A DNA stretch of 64,000 bases, from positions 1 to 64,000 of the forward strand of contig NZ_BJNF01000027.1 in assembly GCF_006539545.1 (NCBI RefSeq), written 5' to 3'. Source of the DNA: Nitrobacter winogradskyi. Its GTDB lineage: Bacteria; Pseudomonadota; Alphaproteobacteria; Rhizobiales; Xanthobacteraceae. The notes beneath the pieces are model-generated. The model was not told the origin of the DNA. It saw only the letters and a program-made list of their open reading frames with translations, and searched no databases. A program made the position numbers and the translations under genes. Below are positions 27,864 to 38,853 of this stretch, piece by piece. How positions within the stretch are numbered: the first letter of the stretch is position 1; each line of letters begins with the position of its first letter.

Positions 27864-29237
27864 TCAGGCCCCGTTCAGGAAATTCAACGGGTCGACCGGC
27901 GTCGATCCTTTCCGGATCTCGAAGTGAAGCTGCGGCGAGCCCGCCTCGCCCGACTGACCCGACTTGGCGATGACCTGACCGCGCCTGATGGAATCTCCAC
28001 GCTTCACCATCAGCTCACGTGCATGGGCATAGGCGGTCACGTAACCGTTGGAGTGCCGAACAAGAACAAGGTTGCCGTAACCCTTGAGTTCGCTACCGGC
28101 ATAGGCAACGACACCGTCCTCGGCGGCCTTGACCGGCGTGCCCTCGGGCACGGCGACGTTGATGCCGTCATTGGATTTCCCATTCGTCCGGGCGCCATAG
28201 GCTGTGATCACGCGGCCACGCACCGGCCAGCGGAAAGTCGGCAAGGCGCCGGTCGCCTCCGCGGCTTTCACCGAAGGTTTGACCACGGCCGCTTCAGGCG
28301 TCGCGGTCGCAACCGCGAGGTTGACCTTCTGAACCGGACCTTCGGGCGCAGCAGCGGCGTGAACCACGGGCGCAGGCGCGGGCTTGGGTGCAGCAGCAGG
28401 AGGCGCGGCCGGAGCGGCAATAGGTTGCGCGGACACAGTGGCGACCTTCGTCGGCACCGTGATTTTCGTGCCGATCTTCAGTTTCGCGCCGGGCGGCAGT
28501 CCGTTTGCGCGAGCAAGCTCCCCGACAGAAATGTGGTTGCGGCGGGCGATGTTCATCAGGGTGTCGCCGCGATTGACGTAGTGGGTACCGGACGCAGCCG
28601 TAGCGACGACCGCCGGCTTCGCGACCGGAGCCGTCTGGGTCTCCGCCACCGCTGCGCGCTTCGGAATGATCAACCGCTGGCCGGGCTGCAACTGGCGGGG
28701 ACCCCGGTAGCCATTGGCCTTCAAAATCTCCGCGGTGGACACGCCGTATCGGCGCGACAACCCTTCAAGCGTATCGCTGGTCCCAACAATGATCGGCGTG
28801 CCGCCGTTATGATTCCAGCCGTCTCGCGCAGCGACCGCGGGGGCGGGCTCGATCGGCCGCGCGGGAGGCGTATACGAACCGGGACCGCGCCCGTTCCCCG
28901 ACACATTCGATGCCACCGGATAGGACTTCGGCGTCGAGATCGGCGGCAGCGGCTGGGATTGATAGTCGGACTGAGGTCGATACGGAGGCCGCGAATATTG
29001 CTGCAACTCGCGGCGCTCCACCGGAGCCGCGGGCGCCGCGGCCACCGTGCCGGTGGTCTCCCGCTGCCAGCCGAAGCGATTTGATTGCTGTGGACCTGAT
29101 TGCTGCGGACCACTGTCCAACTGCGCGAGGCGCGTCGACATATCCGCGCTGCATCCGGCAAAACCGATCGACACCAGCGCCAGCACCGCTACCTGCGGTG
29201 CGCGGCGCGAGCAAAGCAACTCGACGACACGGGACAT
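27864..29237 (-). CDS. LysM/M23 lipoprotein, NlpD-like amidase activator
   Basis: Predicted lipoprotein of 457 residues (lipobox FAGC, Cys29). Two LysM peptidoglycan-binding domains (about 148-193 and 218-262) precede a LytM/M23 domain (about 337-453). The zinc site is degenerate: the first motif reads N356-D-G-I-N360 instead of HxxxD, while His405 (AYAH) and His438 (LHF) remain. This matches NlpD/EnvC-type proteins, which do not cut peptidoglycan but activate amidases at division. Pro/Ala-rich linkers join the domains. It lies 147 bases from pcm, as in many proteobacteria (pcm-nlpD). Confidence 0.88.
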   Translation of the reverse strand: MSRVVELLCSRRAPQVAVLALVSIGFAGCSADMSTRLAQLDSGPQQSGPQQSNRFGWQRETTGTVAAAPAAPVERRELQQYSRPPYRPQSDYQSQPLPPISTPKSYPVASNVSGNGRGPGSYTPPARPIEPAPAVAARDGWNHNGGTPIIVGTSDTLEGLSRRYGVSTAEILKANGYRGPRQLQPGQRLIIPKRAAVAETQTAPVAKPAVVATAASGTHYVNRGDTLMNIARRNHISVGELARANGLPPGAKLKIGTKITVPTKVATVSAQPIAAPAAPPAAAPKPAPAPVVHAAAAPEGPVQKVNLAVATATPEAAVVKPSVKAAEATGALPTFRWPVRGRVITAYGARTNGKSNDGINVAVPEGTPVKAAEDGVVAYAGSELKGYGNLVLVRHSNGYVTAYAHARELMVKRGDSIRRGQVIAKSGQSGEAGSPQLHFEIRKGSTPVDPLNFLNGA

Positions 29238-29384
29238 GGTTACTCACTCGTACGCAACACGACTAAATTTGAATAAACACCGTCCCAGTAAACAAAGCCT
29301 TTCACCGTGACACGTCGCGGCCTCGAAAGTTAACATCGCCGGACAAACTGATTACGGCCGCAACCGCACCTTCGACCCGCAGGG

Positions 29385-30038
29385 TCAGAGCTCGCGGGCG
29401 ATACCCGGCAGCGCCGGCACGAAGCGGACATCGATCAGTTCCTTGCGGATTATTCCGGCGGGGGCGCGACGCAGGAGGATCAGGGTCTGCCGTCCGCTCT
29501 GCGGTCCGACAGGCGCGATCAAAAGCCCGTCGGGCTCAAGCCTGGCCGTCAGCGCCTCCGGTATCTGCTCCATTGCCGCGGTCACCATGATGCGGTCGAA
29601 CCGCCCTGCTTCGCCAGGAATGTCGAAGCCGTCACCCAGCAGAACTTCGACGTTATCGTAGCCGAGATGCTTCAAGCGGGCGCGCGCGCGATCGGCGAGC
29701 ACGCGATACCGCTCGACCGTCACGACCTCGCGGCAGAGGCGCGACAGGATCGCGGTCTGGTAACCCGAGCCGGTGCCGATCTCCAGGACCCGATGATCGT
29801 CACCTAATTCCAGCCGCTCGGTCATGTAGGCCACGACGAACGGCTGGCTGATGGTCTGGCCGCAGGCGATGCCGAGCGCGGTGTCGCACCATGCGTCCTC
29901 GCGATCGCCCTGTTCGACGAAAGCATCGCGCGGGACGTTATCCATCGCGCGGAGCACACGCTGATCGCTGATGCCGCGGCGCCGCAGGTTAAGCTGAAAC
30001 ATCATCTTTTCAGGCGGCGGATGACCGGCGGGGGGCAT
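29385..30038 (-). CDS. pcm: Protein-L-isoaspartate O-methyltransferase
   Basis: Repairs age-damaged proteins by methylating L-isoaspartyl residues with SAM, 217 residues. SAM motif I is [15 protein letters not shown] (about 84-98), and the substrate-binding region [25 protein letters not shown] is intact. It normally directly follows surE; here a receiver-domain gene on the opposite strand has come between them. A second PIMT-family gene is at 35343-36008. Confidence 0.95.
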   Translation of the reverse strand: MPPAGHPPPEKMMFQLNLRRRGISDQRVLRAMDNVPRDAFVEQGDREDAWCDTALGIACGQTISQPFVVAYMTERLELGDDHRVLEIGTGSGYQTAILSRLCREVVTVERYRVLADRARARLKHLGYDNVEVLLGDGFDIPGEAGRFDRIMVTAAMEQIPEALTARLEPDGLLIAPVGPQSGRQTLILLRRAPAGIIRKELIDVRFVPALPGIAREL

Positions 30039-30298
30039 GACGGGCGAACTCTCGAGCGCCGGCGCTTGGCCGAGCGGTTATCATTAACGCAATCTGCGCA
30101 GATCACCCACCGGGTCAATCCGGCGCGGCAAGTATTTGTTCCGGCGAGGAACCGGCGCGAACGCTTCTGCCGGTCCGGGAATCTCCCGATTTGCAGCCCG
30201 GCGCACCGGTGCGACAATCTTGCCCGAGGCGACGACACGGATTGCGTTCGGTCGCATAATTTGCGACCCTTCGTTGGTGACAAGGCGGGATTTCCAAC

Positions 30299-30679
30299 AT
30301 GGAATCAGCGAAGCCACCCAGCGGCTCCGTATTCCTCGTTGAAGACGAGGTTATGATCCGCATGATGGTTGCGGATATGCTGGAGGAACTCGGCTATAGC
30401 ATCGCCGCCGAGGCTGGCGACATCGAGCAGGCTCTCCAGCTCGCGCGCACAACGAATTTCGACATCGCGATTCTCGATGTCAACGTCAACGGAAAGCTGA
30501 TTTCCCCCGTGGCGGAGGTCATCGAAGGCCGCAACCGGCCTTTCATCTTCGCAACAGGCTATGGCACGCAAGGGCTTCCGCCCGAGTATCGCAACCGTCC
30601 GTCCGTGCAGAAACCCTTCCAGATGGATGGCCTTGACGCCGTGATCCGAAGCACGCTCAAGGGCAGCGCCGTGGCCTGA
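30299..30679 (+). CDS. Single-domain response regulator
   Basis: Stand-alone receiver of 126 residues: acidic residues Glu15/Asp16 (FLVEDEVMIRMMVADMLEELGY), phospho-acceptor Asp60 in IAILDVNVNGK, and Lys105 in VQKPFQ. It has no output domain and no neighbouring kinase, so its partner is unknown. Receivers with the EDE start and the D-V-N-V-N-G loop are common in alphaproteobacteria next to general stress or chemotaxis functions. It is on the opposite strand between pcm and surE, interrupting that conserved pair. A repeat hairpin follows at 30688-30712. Confidence 0.9.
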   Translation: MESAKPPSGSVFLVEDEVMIRMMVADMLEELGYSIAAEAGDIEQALQLARTTNFDIAILDVNVNGKLISPVAEVIEGRNRPFIFATGYGTQGLPPEYRNRPSVQKPFQMDGLDAVIRSTLKGSAVA

Positions 30680-30687
30680 GGCCGAGC

Positions 30688-30716
30688 ATTTCCGCTTCTG
30701 ATGGAATCAGAAGGGA
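30688..30716. repeat. Partial A-type repeat (hairpin only)
   Basis: TTCCGCTTCTGATGGAATCAGAAGGGA is the hairpin of the A-type intergenic repeat without its GCGTTTTC arms. It lies between the convergent receiver and surE genes, where it could also help end transcripts. Confidence 0.65.
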
Positions 30717-30744
30717 GATTGATCCAGCGTGGATTCCGGGCGTC

Positions 30745-31512
30745 CTACTTGAACTTCGCGGTCAGGATCGCGGCGAACGCTTCGTCGGTGCGGTCCAGCC
30801 GCAGCGGCGTCACTGAAACACACTGCCCCGCGATCGCCGCGAGATCGGAGCCCGACGCGGGGGTATCCGCGTCGTCGGCCTTCTCGAACCCGATCCAGAA
30901 GTACGGGTTGCCGCGGCCGTCGCGACGCTCATCGATCTTGAGGAAGCCGAGATTGCGCTTGCCCATCCGCGTCACCAGCACTCCCGCCACATCCTCCGGC
31001 GCGCAGGCCGGGAAATTGACGTTGATAACCGTGTTTTTCGGAATGCCGATCTCGATCACCTTGCGGAGAATTTGCGGCCCGAATGTCCGCGCCGTTTCCC
31101 ACACCGGCCTGTCACCGGTTTCCATGCTGAACTCCTGCGACAGCGCGAAAGACGGCAGCCCGAGCATCGTGCCTTCGAGCGCCCCCGCGACGGTGCCGGA
31201 ATACACCACATCCTCGGCGAGGTTGCGGCCGCGATTGACACCGGAAAGCACGAGATCAGGCGCTTTGTCGGCGAGGATGTAGCGTGATCCCATGATCACG
31301 CAATCGGTCGGCGTGCCCTTCACCGCGAAATGGCGCGGCCCGAGTTCGCGCAGCCGCAGCGGATCGTTGAGCGTCAGCGAATGCGAGACCCCGGACTGAT
31401 CGTGCTCGGGTGCGACCACCCAGACGTCGTCGGACAGGTCTTTTGCGATTTGCTCGATGATTTCGAGGCCCGGCGCGTAAATGCCGTCATCGTTGGTACA
31501 GAGAATCCGCAT
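30745..31512 (-). CDS. surE: 5'/3'-nucleotidase SurE
   Basis: Metal-dependent phosphatase acting on nucleoside monophosphates, linked to stationary-phase survival, 255 residues. The metal site starts at ILCTNDDG (Asp8, Asp9), continues with Ser40 in APEHDQSGVSHSLT and the asparagine in DLVLSGVNRGRNLAEDVVYSGTVAGA. It is transcribed with the serS-surE-pcm direction of the cluster; a 323-base gap holding an A-type repeat separates it from serS. Confidence 0.97.
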   Translation of the reverse strand: MRILCTNDDGIYAPGLEIIEQIAKDLSDDVWVVAPEHDQSGVSHSLTLNDPLRLRELGPRHFAVKGTPTDCVIMGSRYILADKAPDLVLSGVNRGRNLAEDVVYSGTVAGALEGTMLGLPSFALSQEFSMETGDRPVWETARTFGPQILRKVIEIGIPKNTVINVNFPACAPEDVAGVLVTRMGKRNLGFLKIDERRDGRGNPYFWIGFEKADDADTPASGSDLAAIAGQCVSVTPLRLDRTDEAFAAILTAKFK

Positions 31513-31541
31513 TCCTAAGAGCGCCTCTTTCGGCCGCCGAC

Positions 31542-31641
31542 AGCGTTTTCGAACGAAGTGGATACCGGTTCGCGTGAAGAAAACGCGTCAAATCAAAATC
31601 ATAGAGCCCCGCTTCTATTCTACCAGAAGCGGAAAGGCTCC
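31542..31641. repeat. A-type intergenic palindromic repeat, well conserved
   Basis: One of the best copies: AGCGTTTTCGAACGAAGTGG, ACCGGTTCGCGTGAAGAAAACGC, a spacer, then CCGCTTCTATTCTACCAGAAGCGG and GGCTCC. The outer GCGTTTTC and GAAAACGC arms can pair, as can the CCGCTTCT/AGAAGCGG arms, giving two stem-loops. The rest of the serS-surE gap (31642-31835) has no ORF. Confidence 0.85.
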
Positions 31642-31835
31642 AGCCGTTCGGGGACACCTCATATCCGGCCCGGCCGAGGCTGGCAAACCTGACGTTCCGC
31701 CTGCGCCGGCGGATTTTACGCCGTCATCACCGGGCCCACCCCGGTGATCCACGTCTTTCCGCTGAACCGCAAGCAAGGCGTGGATGGCCGGAACACGTCC
31801 GGCCATGACGCTGAAGCTGGGTCTGAGGGCAGCGG

Positions 31836-34221
<2,386 letters not shown>

Positions 34222-34225
<4 letters not shown>

Positions 34226-34761
34226 GACGCTTTGGCGTCCCTGGCCGTCTCGTCCCTGCCCTCATGCGAGGCTTCCGGCGCAACCTCGGGCGGCTCAACG
34301 GCAGTTGCATCCTGATGAGCCTGCGGCGTGATCGCCAGCGGCCCGGTGGTGCTCGTCCCGGCGTCGGACTGCGTAAACGTCTCGGGAATCGCCGGCGCGG
34401 CCGATCCGCTCGCGGAAGCGGCATCGGGGGATGCGGATGGCTTGTCGGCCCCGGTCGCAGGCTTGTCGAGATCCTCGAGCCTGGGCGGCTCGCCGAGCGA
34501 GTCGGTGAGCCTGGTCATCAGGTCGCCACGGGTCAGACCGCTGGTGGCGTCGCGCACTTCGTCGAAGGATTTTTTCAGGTCGGCCATTTCGGCCTCGCGC
34601 ATGGCCTCGTTGAACTGTCCCTGAAATTCAGCCGCCATCCGCCGCGCCTTGCCCATCCACTGGCCGACCGTACGCAGCACGCCGGGCAGCTCCTTGGGGC
34701 CGATCGCGATCAGCGCGACGACCCCGATGACGAGCAGTTCACTCCACCCGATGTCGAACAT
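34222..34761 (-). CDS. tatB: Sec-independent translocase subunit TatB
   Basis: Single-span Tat component of 179 residues, working with TatC in substrate recognition. The N-terminal helix [61 protein letters not shown] with the conserved Glu and Pro at the hinge identifies it. The C-terminal half is a low-complexity Ser/Pro/Ala/Glu tail. It is coupled to tatC by an ATGA overlap and lies 177 bases after tatA. Confidence 0.96.
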
Positions 34762-34938
34762 GAAACTTTCCGCTCACGCGAGGGCTTTGCGTCGGTTTTC
34801 GCGCCGCAGCCCATGTCCCGCCTTGTCACGTCCCCGCCCTGAGCCCGCAGGGATCATCGCGTTTCGACAGCCCTGCCGCATCGTGGAAGTCGAACCCTGA
34901 TGATCGCCGCAGACGTGACGTCCTCGCGCCGAGTCGCG

Positions 34939-35175
34939 TCAGATGACCTTGCTGCCGGTGTCAGACCGCGCCGCGCCGGACCCGTCCGCATTGTGATGGA
35001 TCGTCTTCACGGGTTCGGGCTTTTCCGCGCTGTTCTCATCGTCCCTCATGCCCTTCTTGAAGGCCTTGATGCCCTGCGCCACGTCACCCATCAGATCTGA
35101 AATCTTGCCACGACCGAACAGCAGCAGGATCACCGCGACCACCACGATCCAGTGCCAGATGCTCAGTGAACCCAT
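34939..35175 (-). CDS. tatA: Sec-independent translocase subunit TatA
   Basis: Pore-forming Tat component of 78 residues. It has the short N-terminal helix [41 protein letters not shown] with the FGRGK hinge, and a polar tail. A GGAGG ribosome site six bases before the ATG at 35175 fixes the start; the longer frame to 35250 is not used. First gene of the tatABC-serS-surE series on the minus strand. Confidence 0.96.
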   Translation of the reverse strand: MGSLSIWHWIVVVAVILLLFGRGKISDLMGDVAQGIKAFKKGMRDDENSAEKPEPVKTIHHNADGSGAARSDTGSKVI

Positions 35176-35342
35176 CTGCAACCTCCAAGCCGGCGACCGG
35201 CGTACGGCCAAACCTGTACGGAAAGTAGGCCCGGGGATTGGCAAAAACAAGGATTCAGGTTCTCGCGAGCCGCAATAACGGCCCCGGGGACAGCCCTTGC
35301 GGCTTCAGACCGAAACCGCGGTCGCGCGCTCCGTCAGAATAC

Positions 35343-36008
35343 TCAGAATACGAAGGCGGGCGGCCGTTCGAGGCCCGGCAGGATCGGAGCCGACGCGTCG
35401 AAAAGAGGACGGCTCCCAAAATCGGAACGTGAACGGGTGACGATGACCGCCCGCGGCGCGCCGCCTATGGCAAATACGCCGACCAGGCGTCCCTCGGGCG
35501 CAAGCTGCCCGTAAAGCGTATCGGGAACAATCTCGGTCGCGCCCTCCAGAATGATGACGTCGTAGGGGGCGCGGGCGGGCGCTCCGTTGCTCGCCGTGGC
35601 CGGAACGATGGTCACGTGGCGGAGGCCGAGGCTCGCGAGATTGTCCGAGGCTTTCGCCGCCAGCGCCGGATCGCTCTCGGTCGCCGTCACGCGATCCGCT
35701 AGTTTCGCCATCAACGCGGCGGTATAGCCGGTCGCACAACCCACCACGAGCACGTTGTCTGTGGTCTTGATCTCGGCCGCCTGAATCATTTTGGCGACCA
35801 CCACGGGCTTGATCAGGTGTCGCTTCGGCGCGCCCTTTTCGCCGACGTCGAGATCGAGATCGAGATAAGCCAGCGCACGGCGATCCTCGGGGACGAAAAT
35901 CTCACGCGGAAGCACCGTCATCGCGTCGATAATTCGAGGATCGGTGACGTCGCTGGGCCGCACCTGACCGTCAACCATTTTCCCGCGAGCGGTCGAAAAG
36001 TCAGACAT
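35343..36008 (-). CDS. PIMT-family methyltransferase (second protein-L-isoaspartate O-methyltransferase homologue)
   Basis: A 221-residue SAM-dependent methyltransferase related to Pcm. The SAM motif reads VLVVGCATGYTAALMAKLADRVTATESD, and MVDGQVRPSDVTDPRIIDAMTVLPREIFVPEDRRALAYLDLDL is characteristic of the alphaproteobacterial paralogue. The usual Ser/Thr-containing active-site stretch TIxxP of Pcm is replaced by PKRHLIKPVVVAKMIQ, so substrate preference may differ from the true pcm at 29385. Start at 36008; the longer frame to 36071 lacks support. Confidence 0.88.
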   Translation of the reverse strand: MSDFSTARGKMVDGQVRPSDVTDPRIIDAMTVLPREIFVPEDRRALAYLDLDLDVGEKGAPKRHLIKPVVVAKMIQAAEIKTTDNVLVVGCATGYTAALMAKLADRVTATESDPALAAKASDNLASLGLRHVTIVPATASNGAPARAPYDVIILEGATEIVPDTLYGQLAPEGRLVGVFAIGGAPRAVIVTRSRSDFGSRPLFDASAPILPGLERPPAFVF

Positions 36009-36210
36009 CGACGATCCCTCAACCCATGACAAAGTTCCCGGAGGACTAGGACACCCCCATGATCGATGCAAGCCTTTGCTGAGCGGGCCTTGTCAGCCGT
36101 CGCATTTTGTCGCAGCGTTTTCCGTTGGTTGCGCAACGTGCATGACGCGTGACGGGTAATCGATCGATTTATCTGCCCTCGTCCGGGGACGCCGGGTCGG
36201 CATTTCTGCT

Positions 36211-36239
36211 TTGCAAGCGTCGGAGGCTTTGTTATACGC
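36211..36239 (+). promoter_or_regulatory. Candidate promoter of tRNA-Asn
   Basis: TTGCAA at 36211-36216 and TATACG at 36234-36239 are separated by 17 bases, a good sigma-70-type pair. The expected start point near 36246 leaves about 23 bases of leader before the tRNA. Confidence 0.6.
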
Positions 36240-36268
36240 TGCCTCATTGCGAAGCACGCTTCGCACGT

Positions 36269-36343
36269 TCCCTGGTAGCTCAGCGGTAGAGCATTCGACT
36301 GTTAATCGAATGGTCGCTGGTTCGAATCCAGCCCGGGGAGCCA
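36269..36343 (+). tRNA. tRNA-Asn (GTT)
   Basis: A complete cloverleaf with encoded CCA. The acceptor stem pairs TCCCTGG with CCGGGGA, the D-arm is GCTCAGCGGTAGAGC, the anticodon loop is CT-GTT-AA with the anticodon at 36301-36303, and the T-arm is CTGGTTCGAATCCAG. The GTT anticodon reads AAC and AAU. Unlike the tRNA-Lys at 48141, no direct repeat or integrated element follows it. Confidence 0.96.
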
Positions 36344-36403
36344 TTTTCATGAAACCCGAATTCAGAAAAAGCCGGCAAACATCGCCTCCACTATCAGGTG
36401 GGG

Positions 36404-36453
36404 TGCGTCCATCCTCGGGTCAGGCTTGAGGACATGCTTCGCTTGAAACGCTA
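36404..36453. repeat. Partial repeat, CCATCCTCGGGTCAGGC variant
   Basis: GTCCATCCTCGGGTCAGGCTTGAGGACATGCTTCGCTTGAAACGC in outline matches the variant arm seen at 37608-37664 and, inverted, at 16850-16885. It overlaps the last bases of the following minus-strand gene. Confidence 0.6.
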
Positions 36454-36957
36454 GATTTTCCGGCTGTCATAGGCCCAATGCAAGAGCGCCTGCCGTTGGC
36501 GCGGCCGGCACATGGGATCTCCCGGCTCGCAATGCTTCCTGACCTGTGACACATGACGCCGCATCGCTTTCCAGCGGCCGATCTGGCGCGCGTCCTCGTC
36601 CGGCATGCGCCGTCCCATATAGTAGCGGCAATACCACTGGAACCAACCACGCGGGTCGTCGGGATGAATCCAGCCCTTGCGTCGCCAGACCGAAAGCGGC
36701 TGGCTGGCATCGACGCCGAAATAGTTGAGCGAACAGTCGCGGCCAGTGGATGAAAGCCTGGCCCGCGCGAACCAGTTCGCCGGAAACTCGTCCCGGCAGT
36801 CGGTCAGATACTTGCCGCAGAACACGCCGAGTTCGAGCATCTGCTTCGGAGTAAGGTCGGGCTGGAAGGCCGGATCGAAGCTGCGGCCGGCCGGCGCCGT
36901 CAATCGATAGCGATAGTCGCTTTGCATCCTGTCGTTGACGGTAATGACACGGCCCAT
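36451..36957 (-). CDS. Conserved protein of unknown function
   Basis: A 168-residue soluble protein without signal peptide. It is rich in aromatic and charged residues, with the distinctive run GWIHPDDPRGWFQWYCRYYMGRRMPDEDARQIGRWKAMRRH and a C-terminal CEPGDPMCRPRQRQALLHWAYDS. Cysteines at NYF-flanking DCSL and in the CEPGDPMC pair could bind metal. I recall similar proteins in other Rhizobiales and in fungi and plants, all uncharacterised. It lies between tRNA-Asn and a large A-type repeat, with no operon partner. Confidence 0.8.
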   Translation of the reverse strand: MGRVITVNDRMQSDYRYRLTAPAGRSFDPAFQPDLTPKQMLELGVFCGKYLTDCRDEFPANWFARARLSSTGRDCSLNYFGVDASQPLSVWRRKGWIHPDDPRGWFQWYCRYYMGRRMPDEDARQIGRWKAMRRHVSQVRKHCEPGDPMCRPRQRQALLHWAYDSRKI

Positions 36958-36968
36958 TGGGTCAGTTT

Positions 36969-37072
36969 AGAGCGTTTTCGAGCGAAGTGGACACCGGTTC
37001 GCGTGAAGAAAACGCGACAGAACAAAATCATACAGCCCGCTTCTGATTCAATCAGAAGCGGAAAGGCTCTAG
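36969..37072. repeat. A-type intergenic palindromic repeat, reference copy
   Basis: The cleanest full-length copy, about 104 bases bounded by AGAGC and GCTCTAG. Order: GCGTTTTCGAGCGAAGTGG, ACACCGGTTCGCGTGAAG, AAAACGC, a short A-rich spacer, then the perfect hairpin CCGCTTCTGATTCAATCAG-AAGCGG and AAAGGCTCTAG. The outer AGAGC/GCTCT ends pair, so the whole element can fold as one structure. Confidence 0.88.
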
Positions 37073-37200
37073 CGCAGGAATCGAACCAGACGACGCCTGA
37101 CGCGCGTCATCAACGAAAATCTCGCATCTTTTCGAGCGGCCGACCCTATAGCCTTCGTTTCTGACGGAACCAAAGATGAAATTCCATGATCCTGATTTGA

Positions 37201-37250
37201 CGCGTTTTCTTCACGCGAACCAGTGTCCACGCCGCTCGAAAACGCTATAG
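37201..37250. repeat. A-type repeat arm, inverted
   Basis: CGCGTTTTCTTCACGCGAAC, CAGTGTCCAC and GCTCGAAAACGCTATAG form an inverted single arm, lying 130 bases from the reference copy at 36969. Together they bracket a 130-base stretch without an ORF (37073-37200), comparable to the composite element at 16837-17052. Confidence 0.8.
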
Positions 37251-37334
37251 CTTTCGTCACGCAATTCAAGGCGAACAGGATCGCAGCAGGCGGGATTCAA
37301 CCTTGCTCCTGAACACCGAACAGAGGAGATTTTG

Positions 37335-37577
37335 ATGGCGGAAGATAACTTTGAAGTCGAAACTGAAGGTTCTGCAATCGCAGCGTTTACGCTGGCTCAA
37401 TTCGCGTTCTGGGGTCTCATCGAGAGCGGGGTTATCTCAACCGAGAAGGCGGCGGACATGCTGGAACAAGGAGTAACAGCGCTTTCCAAGGGAGATTCAG
37501 CCAATCGGAAGGCGGCGCAGATGTTGCAAACCATCCTCGACATGGTGCAGCGTAATCAAAGGTCGAGCGTTAACTAG
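37335..37577 (+). CDS. Small protein of unknown function
   Basis: An 80-residue acidic helical protein: FTLAQFAFWGLIESGVISTEKAADMLEQGVTALSKGDSANRKAAQMLQTILDMVQ. GAGGAG lies just before the ATG, so translation is well supported; the TTG at 37332 is an alternative. No known domain is recognised. It sits between two palindromic repeats and is probably transcribed alone. Confidence 0.7.
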   Translation: MAEDNFEVETEGSAIAAFTLAQFAFWGLIESGVISTEKAADMLEQGVTALSKGDSANRKAAQMLQTILDMVQRNQRSSVN

Positions 37578-37607
37578 AGCGTGGACCGATCAAGTTGCAT
37601 CGGACCA

Positions 37608-37664
37608 ACCGGTATCCATCCTTGGGTCATGCCCGAGGACGCGCTTCGCTCGAAAACGTCATGA
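37608..37664. repeat. Repeat arm, CCATCCTTGGGTCATGCCC variant
   Basis: CCGGTATCCATCCTTGGGTC, ATGCCCGAGGACGCGCTTCG, CTCGAAAACG matches the variant inside the composite repeat at 16837 and the copy at 36404. The extra segment appears to be a second, recurring form of the A-type arm. Confidence 0.7.
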
Positions 37665-37680
37665 ACCGCTGGTGGGTGTC

Positions 37681-37914
37681 ATGTCATCAAACATAGAACC
37701 GCTGGCGCGAGCGATGGCAGAACGAATCTGCCGGTCTCAACTCATGAATGAATCGGAAATTCCGGGCTGGGTGGACCGCCACTGGGAGGTCGCAGCCGCA
37801 ATGCTGGAGTCCGGCGCCATGGACGAAATGGGCGAATGGCAGCCCGGACAGGACTGGCGACGTGGCCTGGAAGCGTACCGCGAACGACTAGCCGCGAAGC
37901 ACACCGTCCGATAA
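37681..37914 (+). CDS. Small protein of unknown function
   Basis: A 77-residue acidic protein rich in Ala, Glu and Trp: NIEPLARAMAERICRSQLMNESEIPGWVDRHWEVAAAMLESG. No signal peptide or domain is recognised. The ATG at 37681 lies just downstream of a repeat; a GTG at 37672 is possible. Such small genes are common in this genus group and usually unannotated. Confidence 0.6.
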   Translation: MSSNIEPLARAMAERICRSQLMNESEIPGWVDRHWEVAAAMLESGAMDEMGEWQPGQDWRRGLEAYRERLAAKHTVR

Positions 37915-38009
37915 AAATCCAGCTTTGACCCCTCTCGACCCCCGCCCGGGAAAAGGGCATGATCAGGATCTGGACGCCTTTTTTCTCCGTCCCCATCCGA
38001 AGGTCTCCG

Positions 38010-38216
38010 ATGGACGTATTTCCCGATCAACTGAGCATCGTCACGGTGAACGCTTCACGCCCTTTGATCCGGCCTGACGGTCGCTACGCGATAGAACTGG
38101 CAACGACGGAACTTGGCTCGATCGCGTTCGAGGTCGATGAGCAAGCGCTTTACGCCTTGCGTCAGGCTATAGGTGAAATCGAGACGGAAATGAAACGGAG
38201 ACCCGGAAGGGCCTGA
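38010..38216 (+). CDS. Small protein of unknown function
   Basis: A 68-residue protein with a beta-rich core (LSIVTVNASRPLIRPDGRYAIELATTELGSIAFEVDEQALYALRQAIGEIETEMKRR). The frame is open upstream to 37959, but the ATG at 38010, preceded by GAAGG, starts the likely structured part. No family recognised. Confidence 0.6.
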   Translation: MDVFPDQLSIVTVNASRPLIRPDGRYAIELATTELGSIAFEVDEQALYALRQAIGEIETEMKRRPGRA

Positions 38217-38289
38217 TCCGACCAGCCGAGCTGTTACCTCCCCGTGGAGGAGACGCTTTTTAGATTTCCGTCTTCACCCGGAAGCCCCA

Positions 38290-38463
38290 TCAGGCATTCG
38301 CGATCTTTTCACCGTGCAGCGTCAGTTCCTGCTGCCATGCGCTGCCGGTATGGGTCTCCTTGCCTGTCTTCTGAACAGCCGCGATCAGCGCGTTGAGGCC
38401 CAGCAATGTTGCTATGATGAGAATGACCATCAAGACAGCTTTGATCTTCTTTTCGTTATCCAT
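38290..38463 (-). CDS. 57-residue single-span membrane protein
   Basis: A short gene on the minus strand: MDNEKKIKAVLMVILIIATL continues into LGLNALIAAVQKTGKETHTG and ends GEKIANA. A positively charged cytoplasmic start, one TM helix (about 9-29) and a polar tail make it a small membrane protein. GAGAGGAA about 11 bases before the ATG is a plausible ribosome site, and the codon use is typical of the chromosome. Function unknown. Confidence 0.65.
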   Translation of the reverse strand: MDNEKKIKAVLMVILIIATLLGLNALIAAVQKTGKETHTGSAWQQELTLHGEKIANA

Positions 38464-38853
38464 TTCGTTTCGTTCCTCTCATGACAACCGGAAAGGTGCG
38501 CCGATGGAAAACGGCGCGACCGTGCGTCTGATGATGTGCGGGTGAATAGGCTGATCAGGGTCACTCTCGAACAGATGAGGTCGCCGCAGCAGGTGTTCCA
38601 GACACTATGCTGTTTTCCGGCGCTTCGCGACGGGATTTTATCGCCTCACGCAAAATCGCCTCGGCCCGGGTTCCGCTTTTCCGCCATCCTTTAGACGCGT
38701 CACGACCATTCGACTTTGCTGCGCGCTTTTAACGAGCGCGCAACGTTTATACGGAAAGCTCCCTATGCGCGTTCGGGCGAAGTATGTCCTGGGGGCTTGC
38801 CCCCGGGAAGAACATCGGTTCGCGTGAATAAGGAGGGGGAGGACCATGGAACC
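38464..38853. other. Intergenic region with a partial repeat
   Basis: About 390 bases between two divergent small genes. 38785-38828 (GTCCTGGGGGCTTGCCCCCG, GAAGAACATCGGTTCGCGTG) is a decayed copy of the variant A-type arm, with a GGGGGC/GCCCCC hairpin. No other gene or clear promoter pair was found. Confidence 0.5.
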
